Positions 20,105-31,199 are shown, counted from the stretch's first letter. The stretch is 64,000 bases of DNA from Meandrina meandrites (GCA_963693305.1 OY855905.1:34332137-34396136), one strand, 5' to 3'. Notes: generated by a model from the letters alone, not told the origin. Program-made: numbers and translations.

Positions 20105-23100
20105 ATGGCGAACACGACATTTCTCATCATTTTGGCCGATGTCGTTGGCTGGGGTTATTTCTTATGTTGGATAGTATCATTTTTCCCACAGATATACGAA
20201 AACTGGAGACGAAAATGTGTGGTGGGCTTTTCGTTCGATATGTTGGCCTATTTTCTACTCAGTTATGTTACGTACATGATTTACAATGTGACTGTCTACT
20301 TCGACCCGAAGCTAATTCATCTCGATTTGAATGAGGACAACCCGGTAAAGCTAACGGATGTAGTGTTCGCTATCGTAGCATTTGCCTGTACAAGTTTTCA
20401 AGGGATACAGTGTTTGATGTATGATCGAGGATCACAGACAATCCATCGTAGCACCGTCGTTGTTTGTATTGGCTGTTTGCTTGCTCTTGCTGCCCTAACT
20501 GTTCTCAGCTGTTTTGGGATCGTTTCCTGGGTTTTGGTTCTCCAGTACTGTGGATACGTGAAGCTGGTTGTTTCATTCGGAACGGTAAGTTATTCTAGAC
20601 TGCAGTACAGTAAATTGTATCGGAGTCAGGCTGTGGCCGTACTAATTCTTATTTTTGTAGCCTTCATTTTAGCTCTACCCTATTAAATTACTATAATCGT
20701 ACATGTAAAGGTCGTTTAGTTAATACTGGCTTGCACATTTAAGATTCATGAGATATTAGATACATTATAAAATGCTTAAATTTTGAATTCTGGGTGGGAT
20801 TTCAGCGAGCATCGTTTTAAGTTTTTTTAAAACAATTAAACAACAAAGAAATACTCATATTCAGAGGAAAAACGTTACGGTGGGGGAGGGGGAGGGTAAT
20901 GCGCATTTCATTACATAAACTTGCTACTTCGTATCAAGTCCTAGAGGGCCCAAACATAGAACACTGAACAAGCTGGTGTCCTGTAAACACTTAATACTAA
21001 TACGTCCAAAGTTTCCTATTTTTTATGCTGTAAAATGATCGTAATATTATTTACCTCAGAATCTGGTGTCATGGATTGGTGACATCTAAAGAAAGTGTGC
21101 AGGCTACCAACAAGATCTTTCTTGTCAAACTATGCTGCATGTGACTTGCTGATTTTATTTTTGCCCTCTACCCCACTGGGAACCTGTTTACAGGCTTTGG
21201 CCTGATTAGATGCAAGTCCAGTTTTCAAGGGGTGACCCGAAAACACTGACCCCCTGTCTGTGGACTGCTTACAGACCGGTCCACGGACCACCACTGCGGA
21301 CCCCCTCCACAGACCACCCCCCCCCCCCCCCCAAAAAAAAAAAAAAAAATTAAAAATATGCTTAAAGTTTTGACTGTTTGGATAAACCACTTGTGCTGGC
21401 AAATTTGACCATTTACGCTTAATTTAACGGTTCAGGCTGGGGCACAAGGTATATTCATCAGTTACACATTGCCATTTCCATCGCTGTGACAATGTATGTA
21501 ATACCAGATTACCTTGAAAATGACCGATTACTAAGCGGTATGTGTGCTTTTTTTCCCTCTCCATTTTTTTGGCCCATTATCACACGGGTTTATGAACTAA
21601 TTCCAGGCTCCACAAAATACAACACAACGGAATACAACCTCGCTCTCTCACGTCTCATGGCAGCCATGGGTGACCGGTAAGAATTGCTGAATATTTGTTA
21701 GAGTTAGTTTAATATCAAAACGTTATCGGTCTTTCATACATTGCCACAGCCGGCACAAGTGGTTTATCCAACTGGTAAGTCAAAACTTTAAGCATATTTA
21801 TAATTTTCGTTATTTTTGGGGTGGTCCGTGGAAAGGCGTCCGTATGGGTGGTCCGTGGACTGGTCTGTGACCAGTACACAGACCCGGTCCATAGTGGGGG
21901 TCCACAGACCGGGGGTCAGTGTGATCGGTTCACCCATTTTCAAGCAACCTGTGAACAGGCTCTCCAGTCAAGGATGGGGCAAAAAGAAAGTGGGAAGAGA
22001 AAGGAGGGAGAGGGCACAGCTTGCTTGGCTCCCAGGCGGGGGACTCGAACTATACATGAAGGGGGGGGGGGGGGAGGGGTCCGACGGAGCTTCATATTGC
22101 AAATCCAAAAAAATACACATCATCATCATATACTTTATTTAAACACGGTAAAAACATCAGTTACAAGTTAAGAATGATTACTTCACATTAAAAAAAAAAA
22201 AGAACTGATTTACATGTTTACCGTGTGGGAGCACGAGGGAGACATCAGGCAATTGATAAGTCTTTTAAAGTGGCTAAAGGATCTAGCAGCTCTGGCATCG
22301 TGGGGAAGGCTATTCCACAACTGTGCCCCACTGTAACAGAAACTTCGTTTTAAAAAATCAGTACGGGGCTTAGGTAGAGCTAACTTATTTGCCTTGTCTC
22401 TAAGATTATATCCTGTGCTGAATGGTTTAAATAGGTCTTGTAAGTACTCCGGAGCTTGTTTATTTATGGTTTTAAACATTAGTTTCGCTTTATGCTTTTT
22501 CCTTCTGGTATAGAGGGAATCCCGTCGTAAGCCTGAAATTTTGGACCAAAAAAAATACCTGGCATCAAAATTTCCGACCCAAAAAAATACAAGACTTAAA
22601 TACCTCAATACTGATTTATTCAATTAAGCAGAACTTTCTAATGCATGATTTTGCATCAGTAAGCTTATGAAATTGGTATGCCTGTTACAGACTGTAATGT
22701 CTGCTGGGGAGCAGCTAACTAACATGAAAGACATTGATGGACATCATTGTAATGAGTCGTAGAGAAAATAGGAGAACTAAACAAGATTACAAAATGTACA
22801 TTGTATTGTCTTCATAATTTTAACATTTTTCACGGCCGGAACACACGTCGCTGAAAAAAGTTCTAATGAATATTTTTCTGATCCACTGATTGCAACGAAA
22901 ACCCGAAACAAAAAGTTCGCTTGGAGATAAGACCCCAAAAAAATACGCATATTTTTTTAAGACCTAAAAAAATATGCGACAGATCTCTTGACCCAAAAAA
23001 ATACCAAGGGTGTAAATTTTCAACCCAAAAAAATACGTCGGACCCCCCCATCATGTATACTTCGAGTACCCCCCTGGGGCTTGGCTGGCCAGTTGCTTTT

Positions 23101-24400
23101 TGCCCTGCTCCACTTGGGAGCCTGTTCACAGGCTAGTGTTCAAGGTGGGGGATTTTGGGGAAGGTGGAGCAGTTGTATTTAATTGCTAAGATTATTAATT
23201 CTGTTCAAAGATTTGTTTTTTTGGAACTGCAATTTTTCTTTAAGGGAACATCGGCTCTTGAGGCAAGTTGACGTTAAGTTGTTAGAAATAATGCCTAAAT
23301 TACATTTTTTCTGAACAAGAAAGATATAACATTTAATTATAATAATAAACGAAGAAGATTATGGCTTCTAAATTTCCCACGCGCTGCCATTTTGGATTTT
23401 ATTGTTTCAATACATGCTCTAAATAGGTAAGCACACCAGTATGTTGTAAAGAGAGTGATTTTAATAAAGCAAACATCCGATAATAAACATGGTAATCAGA
23501 TATTCTAATCAGCAAAATCTTGTAACATCCTTCCCTTTATGGAAAAAGAAAAAAGAAAATGAACAAGTGTAAGAGTCCTATCATGTGCTGCAGATCAGTG
23601 GTCTAACATTGATATCTTAGAATTACGAAACTTAGCTATAAGAGGTTCACACAATAGTCTCAGTCCATAATAGTTGTCGCGTTGTCGCTATTGTTGGGAA
23701 GCAGAGGTTCTTTTGTGGGAAACTATTGGGCAATGCATTGGCGTCATAAATTCCAAAAAGGTGGCGCCCGGGAAATTTAAAAGCGATAATCTTTTCTGTT
23801 TATTATTGTTATTAAATGTTATATTCCATGACTAGTAAAATTTGTAATTTGGGCATTTTTGGGCATTTTTTTTTAAACACCTCAACGTCAACTTGCCTCA
23901 AGAGCCGAGGTTCCCTTTAAACAAACACTTATAAACTGTGGATTTTGATACTGAATTCACTTTTCACATATAATTTTCAGTATTCTCCTCAAGTGTGGCT
24001 TAATTTCAAACGCAAGTCCACAGCAGGATTTCATATTGGGGGAGTGCTGCTTGATTTTGGAGGTGGAGTTCTTAGCTTGCTACAAATGGATCTGTACTGC
24101 TTCATTGAGCACAGTAACAATCAACTGACTGGGAACATTCCCAAGATGGCCCTGGCTGTTGTCACACTCTTATTCAACATCATCCTTGTCTGGCAGCATT
24201 ATGTTTTCTACTTTGGAAATGAGCACGATGCTAGTGAAGAAGAACCACTGTTGAGAGGTAAAAAGAAGACTAAGTTTTATGCTGTAGATGTCAATGCTGA
24301 AGATGGAGATTTTCTGGTGACAAGTTTGTCTCTTTCAATGGAACAAAGTTCTGGAGAGGTGAGAAAAAATGAAGCTGCAACTCATGAGTCACGAGTGTAA
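20105..24400 (+). CDS. CTNS: Cystinosin-like PQ-loop transporter, copy 2
   Basis: Paralogue of the preceding gene. Exons 20105-20584 and 23981-24400 (stop TAA), phase-0 junction, intron 3396 bp, 299 residues. Exon 1 is the same length as in copy 1 and I count 30 differences in 160 residues (81% identity), clustered in the loop after FDPKLI. PQ-loop 1 SFFPQIYENWRRK, PQ-loop 2 SPQVWLNFKRKST, VLLDFGGG and KLTDVV are kept, and the late helix again has Asn (LLFNIIL). The tail has EEEPLL, an acidic dileucine motif, then about 25 residues not present in copy 1 (ending ESRV). The ATG has G at +4, with no sign of a signal peptide or lumenal domain. The intron carries three inserted repeat structures. 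Probably lysosomal; substrate not proven. Confidence 0.85.
21150..22000. mobile_element. Foldback element in copy-2 intron
   Basis: Imperfect inverted arms: 21160-21400 against 21745-21985. Paired landmarks include CCTGTTTACAGG / CCTGTGAACAGG, GGTCCACGGACCACC / GGTGGTCCGTGGACTGG, TATGCTTAAAGTTTTGAC / GTCAAAACTTTAAGCATA and GGATAAACCACTTGTG / CACAAGTGGTTTATCC. The centre (21420-21740) has no gene. A C-run plus A-run near 21317-21350 marks the left arm. Confidence 0.65.
21985..23155. repeat. Second inverted-repeat structure in copy-2 intron
   Basis: 21940-22110 and 22985-23155 are inverted relatives: GCCTGTGAACAGGCTC / GAGCCTGTTCACAGGC, CTCGAACTATACATGA / TCATGTATACTTCGAG, a G-run / C-run, and TCCGACG / CGTCGGA. 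It encloses a LINE fragment and several CCAAAAAAATAC units (22536-22600, 22930-23035). Confidence 0.6.
22130..22540 (-). mobile_element. 5'-truncated LINE, end of reverse-transcriptase ORF
   Basis: The minus strand encodes RRKKHKAKLMFKTINKQAPE, YLQDLFKPFSTGYNLRDK, LALPKPRTDFLKRSFCYSGA and QLWNSLP. This is the typical C-terminal end of a CR1/L2/Jockey-type non-LTR reverse transcriptase ORF (LP-x-P-x-T-x-F-x-K-x-SF-x-YSGA-x-LWNSLP). The stop is at 22210-22212. The 3' tail reads TAAATAAAGTATATGATGATGATG on the minus strand, a short microsatellite tail. The upstream LINE is missing, so this is a dead 5'-truncated copy. The apparent ORF upstream of about 22535 is CCAAAAAAATAC repeat, not LINE. Confidence 0.8.
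23244..23915. mobile_element. 672-bp DNA transposon remnant, TTTAA flank
   Basis: Ends are GGGAACATCGGCTCTTGAGG and CCTCAAGAGCCGAGGTTCCC (inverted, few mismatches), extending inward as CAAGTTGACGTT / CAACGTCAACTTG. Direct flank TTTAA (23239-23243 and 23916-23920), containing TTAA. The interior has a second inverted pair (AATTTCCCACGCG / CGCCCGGGAAATT). Non-coding; last insertion before exon 2 of cystinosin-like copy 2. Confidence 0.75.
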
Positions 24401-25063
24401 GCTTAGAAGTGGACTGCCAATTGGAATTGCACAATATATTGGTGGAAGGGATCCAGATTTGGCAATTAAAATTGAAATTATGCTGTTGAACATGAACTAC
24501 ATGTATTTATATGTTAATAATTTAAATTATGGAATTGCTGTTATCATCCAACTTTTGGGAATACATGTACATATGGAAATTATAATTTCAACAAGCTACT
24601 GTGATTGACCGTATTGTCGAACTTCAAAATTGAGGCTATGTTAGACTAACCAATATATATATTTTAAATGCAACCCTTCTACATGTGCACGTTATATATT
24701 GTTCTAATTGACACTGTAGTTATGTCAGCTCACTCTCATTGCCTTGCTTTACTTGTCGTGCCATAGAAATCACTATAATAATTATTGTGGTGTAGAATTA
24801 CAAACAATATTTATTGTTAATTTTATTACAAAAATAGAAATCAAAACTTTAACTATATTTTACAAAATTAAACAAATTGTCATAAAACGTTAGGTTATTT
24901 TTGCCCAGTTGATATCTTGAACCATTTAAAAGGTTAAATTATGTATGTCAATAACTGTTACTATTAAATTTCAATTGCAGGCTAAAACCTGGTAAATACA
25001 GAAATGTGTAAGAAAATAACATAGCCAAAAGGAACAATTCAAGTATAATTATAATAATAGTAT

Positions 25064-25135
25064 AAGTAATAACAATAATAATAATAATAATAATAAAAAT
25101 GATGATGATGATGATGATGATGATAATAACAATGA
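25064..25135 (+). repeat. (AAT)n(GAT)n microsatellite
   Basis: A run of AAT units changes into GAT units over about 70 bp in the AT-rich DNA after cystinosin-like copy 2. An AAAAT-type run follows at 25268-25305. Confidence 0.8.
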
Positions 25136-25655
25136 TTAAGTAGTGATACTGAAAATGAAAGTAAAACTGAAAGTCATTGTGATAGTTTTTTTGCTAATAA
25201 ATGATGATTATTTTTTATTGAAAGAAGCTTCGCTCACACATGGTTTTAGGGTGGTTCTCCACCAAAAAATAAATTAAAATAAAATAAAATAAAAAGAATA
25301 AAATGACAATAGAACATTTTGAATTAAGATTAAAAAAAAGTTTTTTTCAATAACAGCTGGGAATGGTTAAATATTTATTTTAAATATGAATATATGGTGG
25401 GCCATCAAATGTGTTTAAGTTATTAAGATGGTTACTAATCCATCTGTGATATATTGACATAATGGCTGGGAATTTCAAAATTTGTGTACTAATAAAATTA
25501 ATCAATGAGAGACTTCATTTTTATCATAATATTAAGTAATTTTTAGCACATTGCTTCAATTGGTGAAATGTAAATTAGACAAGACTGCCTTGGAAATGCT
25601 ATTTGTATGTATTCTATAATGCAGTGCAAATTGCTTTTCAGTTATTTTACTTCAT

Positions 25656-26054
25656 AATTGAATGGCTTGGTGCAACACAAGCGTAAGTGACTTTTTCGGG
25701 TGAATTATTTTTCCCCTCCAAAGTGCCTGAATTTTTGCATGTGGTTTTCAATTAAGTAGTGAAACATTGCCCGATTTTTTTTTTTGGCTGGTTTGCGTTT
25801 TATTTCCGAGAAAAAAACTCGAAAATTTACATAATGGTTTTCGCTTGTTCCGCCTCGTTGCGTTCATTCTGCACGCTTCGATATTTTCTCCTCGTTTTTC
25901 TCGGAAATAAAACGCAAACCAGCCCAAAAAAAAAATCGGGCAATGTTTTACTACTTAATTGAAAACCACATGCAAAAATTCAGGCACTTTGGAGGGGAAA
26001 AAAATTTCACCCGAAAAAGTCACTTACGCTTGTGTTGCACTAAGCCATTCAATT
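25656..26054. mobile_element. 399-bp foldback MITE
   Basis: Arms of about 165 bp: 25656-25825 against 25885-26054. Paired landmarks: AATTGAATGGCTT / AAGCCATTCAATT, CAACACAAGCGTAAGTGAC / GTCACTTACGCTTGTGTTG, CTCCAAAGTGCCTGAATTTTTGC / its inverse, GTTTGCGTTTTATTTCC / GGAAATAAAACGCAAAC. The loop is about 60 bp. High arm identity suggests a young insertion. No clear target duplication. Confidence 0.8.
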
Positions 26055-26124
26055 GTACATTTAAGAACTCTTGAGTACGAAACACTTCTCTTCCAGTAAA
26101 TAGCACTGAAAGGCTACTTGAGAC

Positions 26125-26163
26125 TTGATGTATGATCGAGGATCACAGACAATCCATCGTAGC
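26125..26163 (+). pseudogene. 39-bp exact copy of cystinosin-like exon 1
   Basis: These 39 bases are identical to 20414-20452 in exon 1 of copy 2 (start TTGATGTATGATCGAGGATC, end ATCCATCGTAGC), while copy 1 differs at several sites. Flanking bases on either side do not match the gene, and it cannot be an exon of a third gene in this context. It starts 71 bp after the foldback MITE. Confidence 0.85.
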
Positions 26164-27807
26164 TCCTTGGGCCTTATAGATTAAGGGTTTACGGTTGTGG
26201 AACGTTTTCTTCGTTTTGATAGTTTTGTACAAGTAACCGTTTAACTGTGCATAAATAAAAGTGGATCTTTGTTGTTGTATTGTTTTGTTCTATTTGAAGA
26301 GGGTGCAGGCAATGGTATAAAGTGAATTCAGTAAGTACTTAACATGCTGAGATTCCAAAATACAAAAATATACATCTCCAAAATATGTAAGAAGTGCATT
26401 AGTAATAACAGGAATGTGCAGGGTTTCATTGTGCCATGATGGGGCGTGCCCCTTTAACGTGCCCCTCAACATTTTCTTGCGTGTGTTACATGTTGTAATT
26501 TGGTCCCAGCTGTATTTCCCTACAACATGTACCATCGTGTAAAAGCGCTTTTAGTCAGGTTTTATTGATCAAATAAACTGTGTTGACTTATGGCACCCTC
26601 GATTGAATTTTTTTGTCAAACTTAATAATCGGTTCAACTTCAGTGCTACGTGTAGTTTCGTCATATCTGTCTCGAATCTTCAGTGTATTTAATTTCCGCG
26701 TTGTCGACAATAAATGCCCAAAAGTGGATTCTCTGTCGAGGAATGGTCGGGTTTGGGGGTATCCCCTTAATTGGCCTGAACGGAAACTTGGCAGAGTATG
26801 GTTTTTAGGGTTTTCTGACTTGATTAAGGTATCAATTTCACTACTGCCAGTGCAAAACAACATATATAAATATCAAGATACCGTTAGAATGAGAGACTAA
26901 GCTCATGTGATGCGTGACATGGTGGAAAAAAAACTCCTGTGTTTTGAAAAGTTAAACCCGAACCTCCTTCCTGGGCATTTCTCTTTGCGGTGCTCTTGTC
27001 TTGCTTTTTTTTTATCTGATGATCTAACGAAACAACGCACTTTGCAAGTAAATAACTGGTTGTGGGCGAATGCCAGACTTATAATGGTTAATTTTGTGGT
27101 TGTGATACAATATGACTAGCACCATAACATAATGGCTTGCTTTCGTGCAAATACAGAAAAAATCACAAAATCCGAAGCACCCGTTCTGTGAAAGAACGTG
27201 ATAATTTATCAGGACATCATGTCTAGAACTGTCTGGGAAAAAAAAACGACGTGGTATGAATTTGATTTGTTGTTTACATCAGTTAGCACCGGTCCATTGT
27301 TTTGTAAGTTTGTTGGTTACCTTTATTAGTTTTTCAGTTTAATTGTTTGTTCCGTTCATTTGCTAGAGTTGGTCATTAAAAATAGTTCAATTCTTTTGTT
27401 TGCTAGTTCAGTTTAGTATTATTTCTGCGTTTGTCCAGTTTTGTCGGCCAAGACGAAATGTGTGTGTCATAAACGTTATTCTCTTTGTCCAGGTACTTTG
27501 CGTTACGACCAACCACTTGCAGCTACAATTAGCGCTCTGTGGGTTCAAGGTAATTAATAAACACGTTCTCTTGGGAAGCATTCCTGTCACAAACTTAACA
27601 ATACTGATGGTCGTCTGTTATTACTTTATCACATGGTTACCACTTGTCTTTATTTGCATGCTTTTATGACGGGCCAATTGTGGTAATCTCTGTGTTTTGG
27701 AAAATACCGCTAATTATTAATCCTGGCGCATTTAACGATGCGATTAAAGGCTCTCTCGCAGTTTTGCAATCGTTTTGAAGGGGTCGTTTAGAGATTTTCC
27801 TGTTGGA
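26164..27807. other. Spacer upstream of the first LLP-motif gene
   Basis: No supportable gene. Several short open frames (26588-26900, 27400-27669) lack recognisable features. The last part must contain the promoter and 5' UTR of the gene at 27808. Confidence 0.5.
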
Positions 27808-29265
27808 ATGATTGGGAAATTTTTAACTGAACGAGGAGAGACGACGAAACAAAACTTTTTCGCTGTTGTCGCAAATGGTGGCTGCGCGATGGATGATTTA
27901 CAGAGATGCTTGATGTTGCGAAATATCGACTCGAAAAGGACCGAGAAACGGCACAAGACTGAAGGTGGAAAAATTTCAAATGAAGACGTTTCGAAGAATG
28001 TACCTCACGTAACAACGGCAGTGGATATAACCAGAAACTCGACAAAAAAGAAAGTCGACAGATCTACAATACTTGTAAAGGGAACTGCTTTAAATTGCCA
28101 AACCTTGTTCCAGAATACAAATGGTGCTGAAAGTATAGCTCACGAACAGGCCAGTCAGTCCAGTGAACAGACTGCCTGTTCAAAGAAAGACGACAGTCAA
28201 GCCGAAGAAATTGCTATAAACGTTGAAAGAAGTTTAATAAACTCTCCTGAAATGAGTTTGAATACATTAACGCCGGACCGCAGTGATCAAGAAAATGAAA
28301 ATGAAGTAAATTTATTGGGCTCACCAAAAGCGTTGCCGAGAAGCCTTAACCCGAGCCCTTGGAAGGAAGTCTGGTCAGCTCTTCAAGACAGAAGTTTAGC
28401 AACTTGTCTTTCGACAAAAAGTATGGAGTTTGGACGAGACTTTCCTGAAACACCATTTTCGACCAGAACAAATCCATACAGTAAGCAAAGGAGGGAAAAA
28501 CCTCAAAGGATACCGCCGCTTTACAATACCAGAAAAGCTCTTCCGACAACTTATGGTAATAAAGCAGAAGTACCTTCATTTGACGACGCTGTTGTATTTA
28601 ACACTGTGTTCAGAGACGTAAAACGAGACCAAAGTACTGGAGGCACTCACGGCATTAGCAAATGCAAAGAATGCTCGAAAGTAGCGGAGTTTATAGACAA
28701 CAGTGTGCTGATAGAGGGTAGTGAAGGTCACACATGTGGAAAATTCGAGAATAAAGAAAGAAAGGAGAAGACTATTGGCCTGCCGAACATAACGTGCCCA
28801 CCTACGGAGCGCTACAAAAGCAAGTTTCGCGTAAGGCTACTTCCTCTCGTTGCGAAGAGCGACTCACTGCCGAATCTGACGTCGACATCGACTTCGGCGC
28901 CTTCGGAGCTAATCGTTACTGCACCGATGAATGTCATATGCTCAAACGAGAATTTTCGACTAGATTGTCTCAAGACTGAAGATATTAGAACTAATTTAGT
29001 CACGGAATCGGAGCCGGTGATAGACAAGAGCAGGCAGAATCGCTCGATGTCGTTGGATTCTGTCTTTTCAATGGAATCTTTCGCAGCTTATCAGGCGAAA
29101 AAAAGCGGCACAAAAAGAGAAATTAACGTGCAAGGCTTTCAAGTTCTGCCAGACATAAAACAAACCGAACCAAAGAAATACCAACCACCTTTGACGCAAA
29201 ACGATGAAGATATGTTGGGTATTTCTCAAACAGCTGTTATAACACTTCCTTGGAAGTGCAACTGA
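27808..29265 (+). CDS. Unrecognised hydrophilic protein, LLP-motif gene 1
   Basis: I do not recognise a family. One exon, 485 residues from ATG 27808 (in-frame stop upstream at 27745); a second candidate start is 27889, reading MDDLQRCLML. The protein is polar and Ser/Lys/Glu-rich, with no signal peptide or membrane segment, and is probably largely disordered. Short patches: Cys pair KCKECSK, FRVRLLPLVAKSDSLPNLTS near residue 340, MSLDSVFSMES, and C-terminal FQVLPDIKQTEPKKY. The R-x-x-L-L-P stretch and V-L-P patch resemble the repeated aromatic-x-L-L-P motif of the next three genes. An AATAAA follows at 29311. The long open frame in AT-rich DNA, the upstream stop and the polyA signal make it a real gene. 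Confidence 0.6.
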   Translation: MIGKFLTERGETTKQNFFAVVANGGCAMDDLQRCLMLRNIDSKRTEKRHKTEGGKISNEDVSKNVPHVTTAVDITRNSTKKKVDRSTILVKGTALNCQTLFQNTNGAESIAHEQASQSSEQTACSKKDDSQAEEIAINVERSLINSPEMSLNTLTPDRSDQENENEVNLLGSPKALPRSLNPSPWKEVWSALQDRSLATCLSTKSMEFGRDFPETPFSTRTNPYSKQRREKPQRIPPLYNTRKALPTTYGNKAEVPSFDDAVVFNTVFRDVKRDQSTGGTHGISKCKECSKVAEFIDNSVLIEGSEGHTCGKFENKERKEKTIGLPNITCPPTERYKSKFRVRLLPLVAKSDSLPNLTSTSTSAPSELIVTAPMNVICSNENFRLDCLKTEDIRTNLVTESEPVIDKSRQNRSMSLDSVFSMESFAAYQAKKSGTKREINVQGFQVLPDIKQTEPKKYQPPLTQNDEDMLGISQTAVITLPWKCN

Positions 29266-29310
29266 ATTGCAAAAGAAGAAAACAGTGAACATTGCCTGAG
29301 CTTTCATGTA

Positions 29311-29316
29311 AATAAA
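29311..29316 (+). terminator. PolyA signal of LLP-motif gene 1
   Basis: AATAAA 46 bases after the stop codon of the gene at 27808-29265. Confidence 0.55.
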
Positions 29317-29329
29317 CATTTTATTATTC

Positions 29330-30042
29330 GTACCGCTTTGTGGTGTGTTGGGAATACCGCCATGTGTTTGGTATTTCTCAGTCTGTAGTTATCAATAAAC
29401 CGTTTTGTAGGGTGCCTCTGACTTTGGTTATTGGTGTATAATGTCTACAAAAACCAAACAAAATCGAATTTCTGTGGCAAGGCTTAAAAAATCATTTTGG
29501 TCTCCTTTTGCACAGGGGTTGCCCTTTGTAAGAAAAGTAACGTTGTGTCGTTTGTGTTTCAAACAGTTTTGAATTTCCGAGAAAAAAGAAATTTTTGATT
29601 TCACCTCCAGACTCGATTCAGCGAGATTTAGCAAATCCTGAATGGGTTGAAAGCGACTATTTTCATTCGATTCGCCTGTAGAAACTATTGAGCGCAGGAA
29701 AGTTTTAATACTACCAACGTAAATTCATTGTCTAAAGAATGCAGTTTTGCAGTATTGAATAATTATAACTATTTAACGGTGCACAAGACCAAAGTTAAGT
29801 ATTGTCGCACGATAGTCGGTTGGTCATGTGCCAAATCTCGAAATTCCTTAAGATTTAGGATTTTTACTGTCGAAGGAAAGATTTTCCAATCTATGTAAAG
29901 TTTGGTTTGGGTACATGATTTCGTATTCCTCAGAAAATTCTTGAATATGTGCTACAGAAAAGTTACAAAATTACTCCAGCTTTCGAATGTGTGACCTAAA
30001 ATCAGTCACTGCTGCAGTATTCATAATCACTTCAATTGGCCA
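29330..30042. other. Intergenic DNA, nothing recognised
   Basis: AT-rich, with only short chance open frames on both strands. No gene or repeat structure recognised. Confidence 0.5.
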
Positions 30043-30434
30043 TGTTCTAAACGAGCAGGGGACTGGGTACGAACATATTTTTTCTTGGTTCGAACATTCA
30101 ATATCGATTGAATTGAAAATGGGGCACGTCATCTGAAAGAGCATCCAAAAATTAGTAAATTCACCAAATTTGATGGTTATTGGTTTAAACGCAAAGGGAT
30201 GGTACACTTTTAAAATAAGAGAGCTTAGTATGGATTGGAGGACGCATGTCCCTCCAATCCATAGTAAGTGTACCATGGCTTTGGGTTTAAACCAATAACC
30301 GTCAAATTTGGTGAATTTACTAATTCTTGGATGCTCTTTCACAAGACGTGCTCCATTTTTCAATTCAATAGATATTGAATGTTTGTACCGAAGAGAAAAT
30401 ATGTTCGTACCCAGTCCCATGCTCGTTTAGAACA
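30043..30434. mobile_element. 392-bp foldback MITE
   Basis: Arms of about 180 bp run from TGTTCTAAACGAGCA at the left to TGCTCGTTTAGAACA at the right. Paired landmarks: GACTGGGTACGAACATATTTT / its inverse, ATTCAATATCGATTGAATTG / CAATTCAATAGATATTGAAT, AAATTAGTAAATTCACCAAAT-like stretches, and GGTTTAAAC / GTTTAAACC. Centre near 30240 (GGATTGGAGG...CCTCCAATCC). An apparent 149-codon minus frame over it is created by the palindrome. Confidence 0.8.
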
Positions 30435-31199
30435 TAGCTAATTCGAACTATCAGCATTATCTATAAGCATAAAACGATATGAATATGATATGCACACCTT
30501 TGCTCTGTCATGACATCCTGAATGTTGCAGGCCTTGATTTTCTTACATGTGTTCTGTGGCGTTCTCAGTACTTGAACGATAAAAACGGCTCCAATCAAAA
30601 GTTCCTATGCATGTCAGACTCCACTTTGGTTGTTTCATGTGGTTGTTTCATGTAATTGTTCAGCCAGACAACAGTCAGTTATTGCTTGGAGCAATAGTCG
30701 ATGAAACAGGCCAAGCGAGGAAAACGTCTGACACATTGGAGCTACAGCGCGAGAGCTGCTGATACAGTATACGACAAAGATACAACAGGAAAATAAAGAT
30801 CAGCAGAATCGGAAACGAGAGGTCGGGGTGAGACTGGCGGCAGCGATTTTTGCTGACGTTCGCTCTTATCTAGTGAGAAGTACGTTTTTTTTTTGCGAGC
30901 TCAGATAAACCCACCAGTTTGCAAATAGGCTTGTTTGTTTGCATGCAGACGGTTTCATTCAGTCATGGGACAATTTTGGTGAGATGAGAACGTTTGTGTC
31001 GATGACGTGCTCTCGAAATGAATTCCACTTTTACCTCACATTTGCAATGGATTTCATATAGATTTTGTGACGAATAAACTTCCTTCTTCAGACTTGTAGG
31101 CCTCACAGGCCCCATTCCGATTTGCATTTCCTCCCCAACAATAAATAAATAATATATGATAACAACAACAATAACTTATACAATGGCAATTACAGTTTC

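Noticed and set aside
20585..20686. Read-through extension of transporter copy 2 past the exon 1 donor
   Set aside because: Similarity to copy 1 ends exactly at the GTAAGT donor in both genes, and exon 2 supplies the conserved second PQ-loop.
29971..30420. 149-codon minus-strand protein
   Set aside because: It spans both arms of a palindromic element, so the apparent protein is internally inverted sequence with no support.
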